DNA of 64,000 bases from Typha latifolia (GCA_019914945.1 CM034100.1:6089209-6153208), one strand, 5' to 3'. Shown: positions 10,120 to 21,099, counted from the first letter of the stretch. Notes: generated by a model not told the origin, from the letters alone. Translations and numbers: made by a program.

Positions 10120-10890
10120 TCTTTTGAACCTAAAAATGTGAAGGAAGCATTGTTAGACGATTGTTGGGTTAATGCTATGCATGAGGAATTAGAGCAATTT
10201 TCTAGGAATGATGTTTGGTATTTAGTCCCTAGACCTAAGAATGTGAATGTCATTGGAACAAAATGGATTTACAAGAATAAAAGTGATGAACATGGCAATA
10301 TAGTTCGGAATAAAGCCAGACTAGTAGCACAGGGATACACTCAGGTTGAGGGTATAGATTTTGATGAGACTTTTGCTCCTGTTGCTAGATTAGAGTCTAT
10401 TCGTATACTGCTTGCCATTGCTTGTCATTTAAAATTTAAATTGTTTCAAATGGATGTTAAAAGTGTTTTCTTGAATGATATCCTGAATGAAGAAGTTTAT
10501 ATGGAACAACCTAAGGGTTTCGAAGATCAAAAATTTCCTTCTCATGTTTTTAAATTAAAAAAGGCCATCTACGGGCTAAAACAAGCTCCATGAGCTTGGT
10601 ATGAGAAGTTGACCACTTTTTTAGTGGATGCGGGGTTCACTCGAGGGGGAGTGGACAAGACATTGTTCATTAGACGGTCGAACAGAAGTTTAGTTGTGGC
10701 ACAAATATATGTGGATGACATTGTCTTCGGGGCAACGAGTCAATCGTTAGCTAAGGAGTTTGCTGATCTCATGCATAGTCATTTTGAGATGAGCATGATG
10801 GGTGAGTTGAAGTTCTTTTTTGGACTTTAAATTACTCAATTGGAAAGAGGGATATTTATCGCTCAAACCAAATATGCTAAGGATCTAGTA
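10120..10890 (+). pseudogene. Sirevirus reverse transcriptase domain, broken
   Basis: Copia RT motifs in order: [20 protein letters not shown], the [20 protein letters not shown] block, [11 protein letters not shown] (catalytic Asp in MDV), [10 protein letters not shown], and YVDD at 10708-10719. A TGA at 10591 stands in for the Arg after KQAP (CGA to TGA), and a TAA at 10828 replaces a Gln (FFGLQI expected). The domain copies element RNA into DNA, using the tRNA primer at 6766. Apart from the stops the residues look well preserved, in line with the low LTR divergence. Confidence 0.9.
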
Positions 10891-11652
10891 ACTAAATTTT
10901 GTTTAGAAAATGCAAAACATGCTAGAACTCCTATGAGTACAACTACCAAACTAGGTAAGGATATTTCAAGACAAAGTATTGATCAGACACTATATAGGAG
11001 CATGATTGATAGTCTTTTGTACTTAACTGCTAGTAGACCTGACATTGCATTTAGTGTCGGTGTGTGTGCTAGGTTTCAGTCTGAACCTAAGGAGTCACAT
11101 TTGTTTGCTGTGAAACGTATCATAAAATATGTCAGTGGCACAGTTGATTTAGGTATCTGGTTTACGTATGACTCGGGTGCTATCATATTGGGATACACGG
11201 ATTCTGATTGGGCAGGTTCATGTGATGATAGAAAAAGTACTTCAGGTGGATGTTTTTATGTTGGAAACAATCTGGTTGCTTGGCACAGTAAGAAACAAAA
11301 CTCGATATATTTATCTACTGCAGAGGCCGAGTACATTGCAGCAGGGAGTTGTTGTTCTCAGTTACTATGGATGAAATAGATGGTCGAGGATTATGGTATT
11401 GAACAAGATACTATGGTGCTTTATTGTGACAACATGAGTGCTATTAATATATCGAAAAATTCTGTTCAACACTCGCGTACAAAACATATTGATATCCGAC
11501 ATCATTTTATACGCGAGTTAGTTGAAGACAAAACATTAGCACTAGAACATGTTGAGACGGAGAAACAGTTGGGTGATTTGTTTACAAAACCTTTGGATTT
11601 ACAGAGATTTGAGTATCTTTGTACTTCTTTAGGGATTTGTGCTTTGGACTGA
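10891..11652 (+). pseudogene. Sirevirus RNase H domain, broken
   Basis: Follows RT without a gap. Motifs include SLLYLTASRPDIAF, the RNase H Asp in GYTDSDWAGS, STSGGCFYVG, and STAEAEYIA with the active Glu. The C-terminal lobe, VLYCDNMSAINISKN and the HIDIRHHFIRE motif, is in the same frame after a TAG at 11377, where WMKQ is expected (CAG to TAG). The pol reading frame ends with TGA at 11650. Confidence 0.9.
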
Positions 11653-12406
11653 TTTTATTGGGATTTGAGTTCTTTTTAGTTTGCGAGTTTCTTATCGTTT
11701 CGTTCTTTTTGGTTTTCTTTTACTCTGAAATTTTCTTTGGTTTTAGTTTCAGATTCGTCGAGAGTTTTTATCATAAAAAAAAATTGATGCACTCCTAGAT
11801 TCAATAATATACTGTTGACATAAAAATATAATTTTTCTTTTGATTATGAGTTATTATAGTCAATTTTGTCATCTTGTAGTATATTGTTTCAATTTTAATT
11901 TTGTCACTCCCTCGATTTCAATAATTATAAATGTTTAATGCACTCATAACGTATGTGTATTCTTGTGTGAGCATGATATCATGAATATTTTTTTAAATAG
12001 CTCTCTATTAACTTTGATTTGCACAGTTTGACCTCATGCTTAGTTATCAAATATATTTTTATAAAAGATCAATGAAAAGGGCTACAATGAGTTAGTGTGA
12101 AAGCCGTCTTGTTTCGAGTCCAGTTTGACTCAGTACATTATTTGCAAATTAAAAAAAAATGATATATGCGAATTTCTTCTTGCACATCATTTGATTTGTA
12201 CTACAAGAAAAGGGCTACCTACTCATGTGTGAAAGCCGTCATTGCACATATATGTTTCAGTAAAAAAAAAATACAGGAAAAATTCATGTTGTGTTATGGA
12301 GAATAAGTCGAAAAGTGCAACATTTCCATACTAAGTCGATTTGACTACTGTGTTGCATCATTGTTTATATAGTTTTGAACTTGTTTTTAGCTTATAAAAA
12401 AAAAGG
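11653..12406 (+). other. non-coding segment of the Sirevirus between pol and the third ORF
   Basis: T-rich and AT-rich, no coding signal. It contains several A tracts (8 to 10 A) and an imperfect direct repeat about 135 bp apart. Each copy has an AAAAGGGCTAC word followed by GTGTGAAAGCCGTC (near 12072 and 12207). Confidence 0.6.
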
Positions 12407-12495
12407 GCGTTCGAATGAGGATTCTTGAGTTCGAACGCGGTGCGTTCGAACGCGCAGACTGGTGCGTTCGAACACACTCGTGGGTTCTTTAAATA
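12407..12495 (+). promoter_or_regulatory. internal TTCGAA cluster and TATA-like box upstream of ORF3
   Basis: Four TTCGAA sites in 68 bp (12407-12474), with the same GCGTTCGAACGCG words as the LTR U3, are followed by a TTTAAATA box at 12488-12495. This repeats the layout of the LTR promoter. I infer a separate promoter for the third ORF. Confidence 0.45.
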
Positions 12496-12686
12496 CTGCG
12501 TCCGAACCCAAGGGTTTCATCTTCCATTTTCCAAACCCTAAAAACCCTTCATTTTTCCCTTCTCAAATCTTCAAGATCTTGGTGTTTTTCATCGAATATT
12601 TCACTTCAAATCCTTTTTGGGGGTAGATCTCCTCCGGATCTAGCGTCTTTCCACAAAATTTTTGAGTTTCTCCCCACATTTGCAAG

Positions 12687-12951
12687 GTATGATCATCCAT
12701 TATTTTCCTTTTTTTTTATTCCATAAACATGCTTGATCTTGAGTGCTTTTGTGCGTTCTCAACTTTTGATCACGTTAATGTTAAACTCTTGATGGTTCTT
12801 ATGAGATTGAACGTGATATCTTAGCGTTTTTCAAGTGAAAGATGTTTTTCCTTTTGGGGCTTCATGGTTTCTACCAGTTTTTTTTGAATTCTTGCTACTT
12901 TTTGGTTCCTTTGGGCATGTATTGAATATTGCAACGTGTTTTCTTTTCAAG
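12687..12951 (+). other. probable leader intron of ORF3
   Basis: A good donor (GCAAG|GTATGA, GT at 12687) and a pyrimidine-rich acceptor (TTTTCTTTTCAAG, AG at 12950-12951) bracket 265 bp of T-rich sequence. The acceptor ends one base before the ORF3 start codon. Removing it joins an untranslated leader starting after the TATA-like box at 12488 to the ORF. Inferred from splice-site form only. Confidence 0.45.
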
Positions 12952-12952
12952 A

Positions 12953-13965
12953 ATGCCTAAAAAAGCGTCAGTGACCAAGAAACCAAGGCCGCCTTCATCG
13001 CCATCCTCGGCTCCCAAGTTTTCTTCAACAGCGGCTGCGGGTCGCTACAAACATAATTTTGGCACCCGTCCTGTTATCTGTGAAAGACCCGTGGTTATAT
13101 CTAATTTTTCTGAATTGGGGATTGAACAAATCTTTACTGAACGAGGATGGTTATCAGTGTGTCGGATGAGCGGGACTGCTTATGTGGAAATTATTCGGGA
13201 ATTCTTTAGTAATGCCACGATTTTCGATCACTGTATACGTTCTACTGTTCGTGCTGTATCTATCTACCTGGATTCTGATGTTATTCGCGCTAAACTTCGT
13301 CTTCCTGATGGTGAGTACCAGTATCCAACGTCTGCTCCACTTCCTGATGTCAATGAATATGCCGGTACTGTCCTAATCAAAGGGGAACGTTGGAAAGGTA
13401 ACATGATGCCACATACAAAGCTGACATCTGTGGCTCGCATGCTTCACCTCTTTTGTCTGTACAATCTTACACCCAAGACTCGACATTCCAGCATTAGTCT
13501 CAATCATGCGTTCCTTCTTCATGCCATGTTATCGGGTGTCTCTATTGACTTAGCTGCCGTGATCTATGATTCGATTCTCTCAGCTGCACAGAAAGAAGCA
13601 CCTCATGAGGGATTACCATTTGGCATTTTTCTTACAAATCATGCACTCAAAGTGGGGTGCGAGTCGATGCTTCGGAACCTTCTCTTACTTCGCAGAAACC
13701 ATTAGATCGGATAACTCTTAAGCGGAGTCAAGCTCATGACCAGTCGTCTCCTCTCAAACCATCCTCTTCCGCCGCTGGTCGGTCATCGCACCTCGACAGT
13801 TCTGATGATAGCTCTGCCGATGACTCATCTCCCACTAAGGGGGAGTTACCTCAGAACTCGGACCGTTTCGATCAGCTTTGTACTCAAGTGCAGGATCTCC
13901 ATTCGGCAGTAAATGAATTACGAGCCGAGCAAGCTCGTCGGGGACCAGACTTGACTCTGTGTTGA
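12953..13965 (+). pseudogene. Sirevirus third ORF: putative plant transposon-protein domain plus coiled coil, one frameshift
   Basis: Starts at MPKKASVTKKPRPPSS, a basic Ser/Pro-rich head. A domain of about 190 residues follows, with REFFSN, VRAVS, LPDGEYQYP, LTSVARMLHLF, SISLNHAFLLHAML.G and a YDSIL motif. I recognise this as the putative plant transposon protein domain (Transposase_32 type) often found in plant retroelements. The frame breaks near 13650-13665. In the next frame (to TGA at 13963) lie a Ser/Asp-rich linker and an amphipathic stretch, FDQLCTQVQDLHSAVNELRA, likely a coiled coil. It takes the place where other Sireviruses carry env-like ORFs, but no signal peptide or membrane segment is seen. 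Its role is not known. The frameshift probably inactivates this copy. Confidence 0.65.
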
Positions 13966-14397
13966 CGATTCTTCATCGTCAGTTTCCTCCGAGTTCCTAG
14001 TCTTTGGCATTTGTACCAAAAAGGGGGAGAGTGTCTTAGATAGTGTCTTAGTGTTTAGGTGTCTAGGTGTGTAGGGGGAGTATAGGCATAGGGGGAGTTT
14101 AGTGGAGTTTTCTTAATGTTGAAACCTTGCTCGTCTTAGTGTCGTTAGCATTTGAACTTAACTTGAAGTAATTGTGATAACGTGTGTTTAATCTTTGTCT
14201 GTTTAAATTTTTGCTCTTGTGATAACTTGTGTTTTGATTTTTCTTATTTCAAGTTATTTTCACTTGATCTTGGATTGGTATATGTTTCTTTGCAGGGATT
14301 GATATGCAAAATACTCTAGACTTGTTGGTTGCTCAGTTTGAAGTCTTTGTAATATCTTGTAACCTAGGTGTTTTGTCACAAATTGCCAAAGGGGGAG
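13837..14397 (+). promoter_or_regulatory. multiple polypurine tracts before the 3' LTR
   Basis: Five GGGGGAG tracts at about 13839, 14023, 14074, 14091 and 14391. The last, AAAGGGGGAGAT directly before the LTR, is the plus-strand primer site. Repeated tracts are a recognised Sirevirus trait. Confidence 0.75.
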
Positions 14398-14428
14398 ATT
14401 GTTAAGTTTTTAATTGTTGGCAATTGTG
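14377..14428 (+). promoter_or_regulatory. inverted repeat spanning the PPT-LTR junction
   Basis: CACAAATTGCCAA (14377-14389) can pair with TTGGCAATTGTG (14417-14428). The loop of 27 bases holds the polypurine tract and the first bases of the LTR. Confidence 0.65.
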
Positions 14429-15375
14429 TACAAAATATTCTAAGTGTATTTTTTACATGTATATGAGCTTTACTAAAGTCTAGAATATCTCTAGTGTGAA
14501 GAATTGCAAGATCATTGGAGAAAAGCCGTCGCGTTCACACTGCGTTCACAAACGTGTTCGAACGCGAAAACTGCGTTCACACAGATAGAGAGCCGCGTTC
14601 ACAAACGCGTTCGAACGCGGGCACTGCGTTCACACAGACCGAGAGCCGCGTTCACAAACGCGTTCGAACGCGGGTACTGCGTTCACACAGACCGAGAGCA
14701 GCGTTCACAAACACGTTCGAACGCAACCTAAAGAATTCAAGCTGTTGCATTCGAACGCACTTGGACTCATTCGAACGCACCTGAGATCAAGTCAGGTCGT
14801 TCGAACGCACACGGGCCGTGTTCGAACGCACCTATGAAGTTTGCAATTTATTGGATTTTCGCGAGTACGAATATAACTTGGATTTGGCTCTATCTTGGAG
14901 ATGATATATAAGGATAGTGTTGCCCTAACTTGATGGGGTTGAAGAAGATTATTCAAGGTGACTTTTTGGAGGCTACATCAGTTCTTCAACTTTCAAGGCT
15001 CTTCTCATCTACAACTCTTAATCCTTCGTCTTAAGGGCTATCGAGACGAAAGATCAATCTCGAGGGTTACTGAGATTGGACTTCAATCACGAGAAGCAGT
15101 GAATCGTTGGTTCTAGCGAGCAAGACTGAGAGGAACAAAGTCGTTTGGATCGACGGGTTGTTTTGTGAGTCAGTCTTGTAACTGCTACTATTCTAGTGAT
15201 TGGTTTTGATCCGAGTTTGGATCAGTGGTTTTTTCCCGTTTGGGTTTTTCCACGTTAAAATCTTGGCGTACATCTCTGATTTCGTTTTTAATATTTCGTC
15301 CAATGTTTACTTAAGCAAACGAAAAATATCATTGCCTAGTGTTTAGATACATACGTGTGTCTAGGGGTTATTTCA
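14400..15375 (+). repeat. 3' LTR of the Sirevirus element
   Basis: Starts TGTTAAG, ends ATTTCA, 976 bp. It has three full 53-bp units (14573, 14626, 14679) and eight TTCGAA sites, so it is 22 bp longer in this block than the 5' LTR. A TATATAAG box lies near 14905. Confidence 0.93.
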
Positions 15376-15963
15376 AATTTTAAGATATATTTATAGTACT
15401 TTGAAAGTTTGACTAAAATTTATAAAAGATAATAAATTTAATCTACAACTTATTGGATATGTGGATTCGAACTATGTAAATAATTTAGACAAGCGAAGAT
15501 GTACTACTATTACAAAGGCATATTACAGTTGATGGGAACTATACAAATGGTATGGTAGTGACGGGGGCTATTTTATTGATTATTTGATAAATGACTTGGG
15601 TATTTACTAAGAGTAGGTGGAGGTATGCTGTAGTAGTCAAAGTGCAATGTGTTTAGCAAAGAATCAAGTTCATCATACTAAAATAAAACACATCAATGTT
15701 TGATTTCATTTGGTGAGGGAGATCTTGGAGGAATGAGACAAATCTCTTTGCAAGATTAGAATTGTAGATATGTTGACAAAAGTGATGACAAGATTTGAGT
15801 TCTAATGGTATTTGGACTTGATCAATGTCACACATATTTGATTGTTTAGATTTAGCATCTTAGAACACAAATTTGCTGATGGTGAAATTTAAAAGGTTTT
15901 AATTACTTTGCAATGTGGAGAGGAATTTGTCTGGAGTTTTAGAATTTCTTGTCAAGATGAAAT
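15376..15963 (+). pseudogene. old Ty1/copia pol relic, RNase H C-terminal part (second half)
   Basis: Continues the relic interrupted at 5808. Visible pieces are GYVDSNY.NNLDKRRCTT, then SQSAMCLAKNQVHHTKIKHIN, HLVREILEE and MLTKV, with stops between them, matching the end of copia RNase H. A decayed polypurine-like GAGAGGAA near 15920 and AGATGAAAT before 15964 precede the LTR. Confidence 0.75.
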
Positions 15964-16530
15964 TGTTGAAGTTTGACTCAAATTAGAAGATGCATTAAAT
16001 GGATCTAATCTCGTTCAAACACTTTGCTATAGATCAGCGTTCTAGAATATTTGAACGGATCGAGTAGCATTTGAATGCCTAAGCTTGAGAAAACCCTAAG
16101 TATTTAAAGTTTTTAGGGTGTGCGGACGAGATTGGAGTGTGAAAGACCCTTTTATATCTGGCTCTCAACTATTATATTGAAGTTTTTTTTTACCACCTGT
16201 GAATGTAGACACATTATTCTTTATAAATTATTTACGGCGGGAGTTCTTGTTCTTCTTGTCCTTATTATGTATTGGATCTTATTGAGGGTGTTTTGGAAAT
16301 CACTTCGATTGCTTTCCAGACTATTTGGAGTTTGCATAGCACCTTTGTCAATATATAGCCTTATTTAATAGTCTATCTAAGACTTGGATTTGAATTTAGT
16401 AAGAGTCAGACAATATTGTAACGGTGACTAATTTTATATTCCACATTTTAATATATAATAAAGAAGAGTAAGGTGATTCATTCCCTTCCTCCTCTTTCTC
16501 TAAATTCCGATTTCTCTCTTTTCTTATTTG
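15964..16530 (+). repeat. probable 3' LTR of the old copia relic
   Basis: Begins TGTTGAAGTTTGACTC after the pol relic, as expected for a copia LTR. It continues through a degenerate palindrome-like region and an AATAAAGAAG poly(A)-like signal near 16460. The right end is not sharply defined. A short open frame at 16120-16368 has no resemblance to a known protein. Confidence 0.4.
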
Positions 16531-16585
16531 AAATAAATATAATTATGTTAAACCTAAAAAAATTCCAATTCTTTGAGGATGTTAT

Positions 16586-17356
16586 TAGAGATGTAAATAA
16601 GCTGTGAGCATCAGCGGATCACTTTAGTTTAAGTTCGACTTGAAATTAATTTCGAACCTAATTTGATATTTAAGCTCAGCTCACTTCAAATTGAGTCGAG
16701 CTCGAGTTGAGCCAGCCCAAGTCCGAGCTTGAGATGCGAAGGCGCCGACTCGCTGAATGTGGAGGAGGAGCGACTTACCGAAGTAGCAGAAGGAGACAGA
16801 CGTCGGAGGTCGGAGGAGTAGTAGCAGGCCGATAAAGGACGAGGAGCCATTTCTCTGTATCTAAGTCTCATGGAGCAGCTAGCTTTTACTCTGATGTGAA
16901 ATCACCATAAATACCTGCACGATTTTTCATGCATGCACACATTTCTTTGGCTGACGAGGTCATGGATATCATGTCACAAATGTCCTCTGCAACCCACTAG
17001 GAAATAATAATCCATAGCTAGTCTACAGAAGTCTACTACTGTCACTCAATCCATAACTTAGCCTACTACTGCCACTATTCATGATTATAATTTCCATAAT
17101 TAGTTCTATGAGATTGAGATCTACTGTTTGATTTACTTAAATATTTATAGGATTTACTGTATAGAAACTATATGCGGTTTACATGTGATCACTGAATCTA
17201 ATGGTTTAAATGAGCCGATCAAGCTGAGTCCGACAGAGCCGGCCTTGACTTAGGCTTGGCTTGAATTTCAAATCGAGACTCAAAATAAGCTTAGACTGGC
17301 TCAACTTAAATCCAGGCGAAATGAGCCCGAGCTACTAGTTTATTTTAACACCTCTA
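16586..17356. mobile_element. MITE-like element with GAGCTCGAG-rich ends, about 771 bp
   Basis: Terminal repeats TAGAGATGTAAATAA (16586-16600) and the inverse of TAGAGGTGTTAAAATAA (17340-17356). Sub-terminal words rich in GAGCTCGAG and GAGCC are typical of a family of plant hAT-like MITEs. The 8-bp flanks do not match convincingly. The minus-strand frame at 16686-16871 lies in this repeat and is not a gene. Confidence 0.5.
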
Positions 17357-20300
17357 GTCGTCTCCACTATATGGGCCTTAGTGGGCTATATTTTCTTTAT
17401 TGTTCTTTCTTAGTCCTATTTGGAGAAGACATTTGCCATTAGATTCATAAATTAAACTTTACTTAACCAAACTCTTAAATTAAGTTAACTATAAATACAT
17501 TATCAAAACCCAAATTCTCAAATAATAAATATTAAACTTGCAAGAGTTATATAATAGAATTACAAAAGAGCACAAACGTAACACTAAAAAAAAAGCTGCA
17601 CGTGCGGCACTGTTCACTTCCTTATCCCTTTCGAAGATAGAAGGAGCGCCTTCTCTTTGACAATTTCATCGGGAAAAGGTGTCATACACCCTTTAAACTC
17701 TTTCCTATAAAATCAAGGCTTATTACTCTCTAGGAGAGTCATCATTTCCTACTTCCCTTTCTCAATCTTTGTATTTCTACATCCTTACCTTGTTGGAGCT
17801 ACCATCGTGATAATGGACTGATGAGTGAGAGAACAACACCAAAAGCATCGCCGGTGAGTGCTCTCTCATCCCATGTAATTAATTTAAGTTTTATAGGGTG
17901 AAAAATAAATACCTAATTATTTGGGCATTTGCAATTTCAGTGAAGCTCGCTGGCCGACAGCTTTGGGTTGCCGCCGTTCCTGCTCTAGGAGCTTCATGTT
18001 GTTGACCTCATGCTGTGGGTACCTTTCTTTTGAGCCATCATGGCTCAGATTGCTGTCGGTCGTGGAATAGAACTATCAGATGCCGTCAGCAACTTTCTCC
18101 TTCTTAGGTGATCAGTAGGATTTGTCGGCGGTGCAACCGTCGGTGACATCTCCATCTCTTTCTAGATTGTTAAAATAAGAGTTTATTAATGGATGAAGGT
18201 GAAGATTTGCTCATATCTAGATTGTTGACCGTAGATGATGGGTTTACTCAAGTGTTTATCTTCTCATGTTTCATATCAAAATTTTATTATTTTGTCTTCA
18301 TACTTCATGTATTATTATTATTTTCATGATGTATTATGCTTCATGCCATACATTAATTCATAAAATATTATTTTTAATGCAAGTAGTTAATATATTGGTC
18401 ATGAGTAACTTGCTTGGCATGAGTTATAAGTAGGTGGGACTTAAGAACAGACCCAAGCTAAATATTTAAATCTATCTTAAATTTTAGAGAATATACCTAT
18501 ACCTAATTAGCATATGATCTATTTAGGCGGCTCTGACGTGATTAGAGAATAGTCACAGCTAGACCAAAAATCTCTAAGATGACTCTAATATCTCTTTATT
18601 GTTAATAAAAAAGATAGACTATGTTTATTACATAGTAATACCTCTTGGTTCAGCTAGGAGGAAAAGACTCATGTGCATCTCTATGTGACTTTTAGTTGAT
18701 TTGGATATTTGCGGATAGTCCCAAGTTGAGGCAGTTGATACTATTGAGATTGAAAAGGATTGCATAATGAAATAGAGCATCAAGTTAAACTTGGTAATTA
18801 TATATTTGTGGCTTATATTTATTATTCATATTATAAGCTTACTAGCTCTTGTTTTTAACTATTGAGCTTTTGTTAATATCTCATATTAGAGAAAAAAATA
18901 ATTTTCTTACATTTGAGTGAGTTCACTCACTGAGCTAAACTCTTTATATTTCAGATGCTGGACAACGTGGCGAATGAATGGAGGCTCCCAGACTCTACCT
19001 CCACTTAGAATTTTTACATTTGCACCTTTAGTTATAGTAGTAGTTATTATTTTCAAATAAAAAAGGTAAATGTTGCTTTCGTGATATTTAGAGGACATTG
19101 ATTTTACTATTTAGGTATTTATGTTTTTAAAAGGTTTCCATAGACAGCAAGCAAGTGGGTAGGTTTTCTTATTCTTTTCGCTTTCAACTGATGGCTCTGA
19201 ATGGAGCAAACAAATTAGCTTGATGAAGTAAAGAGAGACTCTGAAATATTTATAATGAACTATTAGGCCTACTTATTATAGACTTACATTAGGTTGAATA
19301 AGGCTTAAATTGGGCTGCTCAATGGAATCATAAAATAAAAAAGTACTCTTAAGCCCAATAATAGATCACCTAATAATATGATTAACTATTATTCTCAACA
19401 TCAATTTTATTCAAGGTAATAATCCCCCTTTAGTTGGATTCATATTTGATAGAAATCTCGCAAATATTCAAAACAACATTAATTTTATTTTTTTGAAAAA
19501 TCTAATACTTTAAGGCCCCATTTATATTAAGTATAAGGGTTTCTTCAAACTAGTTAGAGTTCCACTAACATAATTTCAACATTAAACACTAATTTTTCAC
19601 AAAATATGGTAACCTAATACCTACTTCTCTCCAAACTTGGCTTAGAGTATCAATTTAAATCAGTTTAACAGCAAAGTTAATTAATCATTTCACCCTTGAT
19701 AAGATTTTACTTTAATCAAGTGTCATTTTAATCATTCTCTTCTCTCTTTCCGCACAAGCATTTTAACAATAAATCTCTTTCCTTTATTACGATATTTTAC
19801 AAATTTATATTTAAATCAATTAATAGAACCAAAATTTCTAATACTATTGATTTTTTAAACAAAAAACATCAGGTTAAACAATCTTGAAAACTGAAATTAA
19901 AAGATAATACTTTAAATACAATCTGATCCAATATAGTCATTATTTCTAAACAATAACAATCCTACACTCTTATTGATATAAACCAATTCATGATTATAAA
20001 GACAATCATGTTTATCTAGAGAGATCAAGATGTGGTAGTGCATCAAGAAAGTAGCATCACAAAATATGATCATCAATTATCTTATTTTCACAATATGCTT
20101 CAATAATAAATTTGAGAAGAAATCTATTAGCTTCAATAATAAGTTAGTATAATTTCAAATATATGTAAAGATTTTATAATGATATCAATAGAAGCAGCAT
20201 ACACTATTAGTAGACTAGCCATATTAATGATAGCCATTGTATCTTAAGATATTGTATAGAATAAAATAATATCAATAATGTTAGAGAAAGTTTTATTTAG

Positions 20301-20793
20301 CCCCTCACTTTTGCATTATTTTCATTTAAACCACTCTTCCAATTTCACCCTTCTACATCTGCCCATGTCTTTTTACTATTCTATCCTTGGTTTCCATTCA
20401 CAAAGACTAACCAAAATTAAAGTTAAACTAACCCATGATATTCAAATTAAAATATGTAATTATAGTTATGGAATGAAGAGGGGGGGGGACATACTTTATC
20501 ATCTTACATTAGATCTAATAAAATAATACACTCGACAAACTAATCACATCATAAAATAAGAAAGTTCTCATAGGTCAATAATTGATCACCTAATAACATG
20601 ACTTAAGTGTCCATTATTTTTCTTTCTAATAATATTTTCCATCAAGTCACCAAATGACCATCTTCATAAGTCTTCTAAAATCATTGGCATATTTTATCAT
20701 ATTAACGGTATCCATTTGTAATTTTGTATTTTGGATACACTTATTCTGGAATCTCAAAAAAAAAAAAAAAAATAAATAAATAAATAAAAAGAA
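17357..20793. other. repeat-derived intergenic DNA, no supported gene
   Basis: 17580-19020 has the look of retrotransposon LTR or leader sequence (a splice-like GGTGAGTG at 17850, GC-rich patch 17940-18150, and a GTGAGTTCACTCACTGAGC palindrome near 18916), but no element could be bounded. Two similar stretches, 19322-19385 and 20547-20605, share a CATAAAATAA...GATCACCTAATAA order as imperfect direct repeats 1.2 kb apart. The rest is AT-rich, with an A-run and (AAAT)n microsatellite at about 20757-20790. Confidence 0.4.
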
Positions 20794-20873
20794 AACTGCA
20801 CTATGGATGGCATGCAATTGATGGCACCGCATGGGCATCCTGTTCTGGTTTCATGTATCCCCATAGTGCAGTT
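20794..20873. repeat. 13-bp perfect inverted repeat
   Basis: AACTGCACTATGG (20794-20806) and its exact complement at 20861-20873, separated by 54 bp that contain GATGGCA direct repeats. It could form a hairpin or be the footprint of a small element upstream of the YTH gene. Confidence 0.5.
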
Positions 20874-21099
20874 AGGTCCCCACAAGATGCCATAATTCCC
20901 TTCTCGTCATGTCATGTGGATGGCACCTCCATCATAATACATCACGCATGTCTGATTCCGAATTTTGCACGAACTTCCTGCATCCGGGTTACTTGTCGAG
21001 CGGCGAGTGGCCGACCTAGATACTCGCGGCCTCGTTCGCGAGCGGAGAGCGGCTCGCTGTAAGATTCGCTCGCTTCAGATGACGTGGTGCTCTCCCGTC

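Larger units (their letters stand above)
5809..15375 (+). mobile_element. full-length Sirevirus-type Ty1/copia retrotransposon, 9,567 bp
   Basis: Two LTRs (955 and 976 bp) flank an internal region with PBS, gag, PR, INT, RT and RNase H in copia order, then a 2.7-kb extra segment with a third ORF. The 5-bp target duplication AATTT is present on both sides (5804-5808 and 15376-15380). Sirevirus features are the long Gag with two zinc knuckles and a coiled-coil-like stretch, several GGGGGAG polypurine tracts before the 3' LTR, the TTTTGTCACAAATTGCCAAAG end motif and the additional 3' ORF. I counted about 21 substitutions between the LTRs by eye, roughly 2%, mostly transitions, which means a fairly recent insertion. 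Stops and frame shifts in gag-pol show this copy is no longer autonomous. Confidence 0.93.

Noticed and set aside
17580..19020. A complete LTR or gene in the unassigned region
   Set aside because: LTR-like wording and splice-like sites are present, but no TG...CA ends, primer site or target duplication could be paired.
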